NCBI GenBank assembly: GCA_934403665.1
Contig: CAKRUL010000092.1
Location: 1 to 6,327 of the forward strand
DNA from: an uncultured Clostridia bacterium
Lineage (GTDB): Bacteria > Bacillota_A > Clostridia > UMGS1840 > HGM11507
Direction of reading: 5' to 3'
Length of the DNA stretch: 6,327 bases
This document shows positions 5,194 through 6,327 of this stretch, piece by piece; position 1 is the stretch's first letter, and the number at the start of each line of letters is the position of its first letter. Below the pieces are notes generated by a model. It was not told the DNA's origin. It ran no database searches and saw nothing but the letters and a program-made list of their open reading frames with translations. The translations under genes were made by a program, and so were the position numbers.

Positions 5194-6327
5194 AAAGCAT
5201 ACTTGTCGGATTCACATCTATCGTCAATGAAACTTTTTTGTTCTTAAACTGCTCATAATGTCTCTCAAAGACCCGGTTGAACACCTTTTTCAGCACAAAG
5301 GAATTTCTGCATTTCAGAACAGTCCGATACCGGAATTTATCCTTGATTCTCCGCAGGGGAGCCGGTCCGGGGGCAAGAACCTTCAGAATTTCATTCTTTT
5401 TCCCGTCCGCAAGAATTTCTTCCCGCAGAATCCGATATGCAGTTTTGATGCTTGCCTTGGCAAGGGCATCCTCTTCGCTTTGGGAGATGATATTGATTAT
5501 ATCACAAAACGGCGGATAAATCATCTCTTTTCTGAAAATTATTTCACTCTCATAAAAGCTCACATAGTCATGCTCTCTGGCATTTTGTATCACATAGTTT
5601 TCCGGATCATAGGTCTGCACCACCGCCCGTCCGGCGAGGGCATCCCTGCCTGCCCGTCCGCACACCTGAGCGATTTGGGAAAAAGCCCGCTCGTAACTGC
5701 GGTAATCGTTAATATACATGGCGGAATCTGCTGCAAGCACAGCGGCAAGAGTCACTCTTGGAAAATCCAGCCCTTTTGATACCATCTGTGTACCGATCAG
5801 AATATCGATCTTCTCGTCCCGAAAGGTGTTTAAAATTTTTTCATGTGCGAACTTTTTACGTGTCGTGTCCACATCCATTCGGATTGTGGTCGCCTGTGGA
5901 AACAGGCGATGCACTTCCTCTTCGATTTTCTGTGTTCCGGTTCCGAATCGTTTGATGTATTTGCTTCCGCATTCCGGACAGACCGTGTAGTTCGGAATGC
6001 TATAGTCACAGTAATGGCAGACCAGCTTGTCCACACTGCTGTGATAGGTTAAACTGATGTCACAGTGAGGGCATTTTGCCACATAACCGCACATCCTGCA
6101 GCTGACAAAGGTGGAATAACCCCTTCGGTTCAGAAACAGAATGGTCTGCTCCTTCCGCTCCAGGTTTTTCCGCAACTCCTCTTGCAGTTCCAGACTGAGC
6201 GGCGAAAAATTGCCGTTTTTCAGCTCTTGCCGCAAATCCACCACCGACACTGCCGGAAGGGGACTGTCGTTGGTTCTCGTGTGCATGCACAGCAGTTGAT
6301 AATCCCCCTGCAGGGCATGATAATAGC
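5192..6327 (-). CDS. priA: Primosomal protein N' (replication restart helicase PriA), 5' end beyond window
   Basis: PriA is a 3'-to-5' DNA helicase that recognises stalled forks and reloads the replicative helicase. The 377 residues here are about the carboxy-terminal half of a protein usually 730-800 long; the frame is open to the window edge, and YYHALQGDYQLLCMHTR continues without break into the part seen. The Walker A and B motifs lie outside. Visible are FLNRRGYSTFVSC, then four CxxC-type pairs (CRMC, CPHC, CHYC, CPEC; between codons 76 and 119 of the visible part) that bind two zinc ions, GTQKIEEEV, helicase motif V (ILIGTQMVSKGLDFPRVTL) and motif VI (QVCGRAGR). The carboxy domain ends at TAA 5194-5192. 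It is the first operon gene in the window, with the promoter outside to the right. ATG at 6286 is internal, not a start. All eight cysteines are present, so it appears intact. Confidence 0.97.
   Translation of the reverse strand, partial: YYHALQGDYQLLCMHTRTNDSPLPAVSVVDLRQELKNGNFSPLSLELQEELRKNLERKEQTILFLNRRGYSTFVSCRMCGYVAKCPHCDISLTYHSSVDKLVCHYCDYSIPNYTVCPECGSKYIKRFGTGTQKIEEEVHRLFPQATTIRMDVDTTRKKFAHEKILNTFRDEKIDILIGTQMVSKGLDFPRVTLAAVLAADSAMYINDYRSYERAFSQIAQVCGRAGRDALAGRAVVQTYDPENYVIQNAREHDYVSFYESEIIFRKEMIYPPFCDIINIISQSEEDALAKASIKTAYRILREEILADGKKNEILKVLAPGPAPLRRIKDKFRYRTVLKCRNSFVLKKVFNRVFERHYEQFKNKKVSLTIDVNPTSML

Noticed and set aside
6284..6286. ATG at 6286 as the priA start
   Set aside because: The frame continues upstream to the window edge with residues typical of PriA (YYHALQGDYQLLC), and the helicase ATP-binding motifs must lie further upstream.

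Overview
The window looks like a low- to mid-GC Firmicutes chromosome, most likely class Clostridia. The signs are strong GGAGG-type ribosome sites, a priA-def-fmt-yugP gene order, and a small four-cysteine protein of a type I associate with clostridia. This is inferred from gene content only; no rRNA or other phylogenetic marker is present.

The window has three parts. (1) Positions 1-2174 are an AT-rich sugar-use module. A GH36-like alpha-galactosidase runs leftward off the window edge (TTG start at 1162), and an AraC-family regulator reads rightward (1305-2174). They share a short divergent promoter region, 1163-1304, where both predicted -35 boxes are TTGCAT and sit in the arms of one inverted repeat. 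(2) Positions 2248-2652 hold the carboxy-terminal end of a different glycoside hydrolase. It has lost its catalytic part and lies directly behind the regulator, so it is read as a pseudogene. It ends at a strong hairpin terminator (2760-2803) placed between convergent genes. (3) Positions 2829-6327 are a tightly packed leftward housekeeping operon, in transcription order: priA (3' part only), def, fmt, yugP-type zinc metallopeptidase, and the four-cysteine protein. Gaps are 3-21 bases, and two Shine-Dalgarno sites overlap the end of the preceding gene.

In the operon, Def and Fmt handle the formyl group that bacteria put on initiator methionine. PriA restarts replication forks and YugP is a membrane zinc protease. 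In many Firmicutes fmt is followed by rsmB and rlmN; here the operon stops after the small protein and meets the sugar region, so 2653-2828 looks like a synteny border. The sugar module and the hydrolase remnant suggest a region where carbohydrate genes have been gained and lost. I found no RNA genes, CRISPR arrays, transposases or defence systems, and no clear undescribed system. The least explained items are the small four-cysteine protein, the mirrored divergent promoters and the broken hydrolase.
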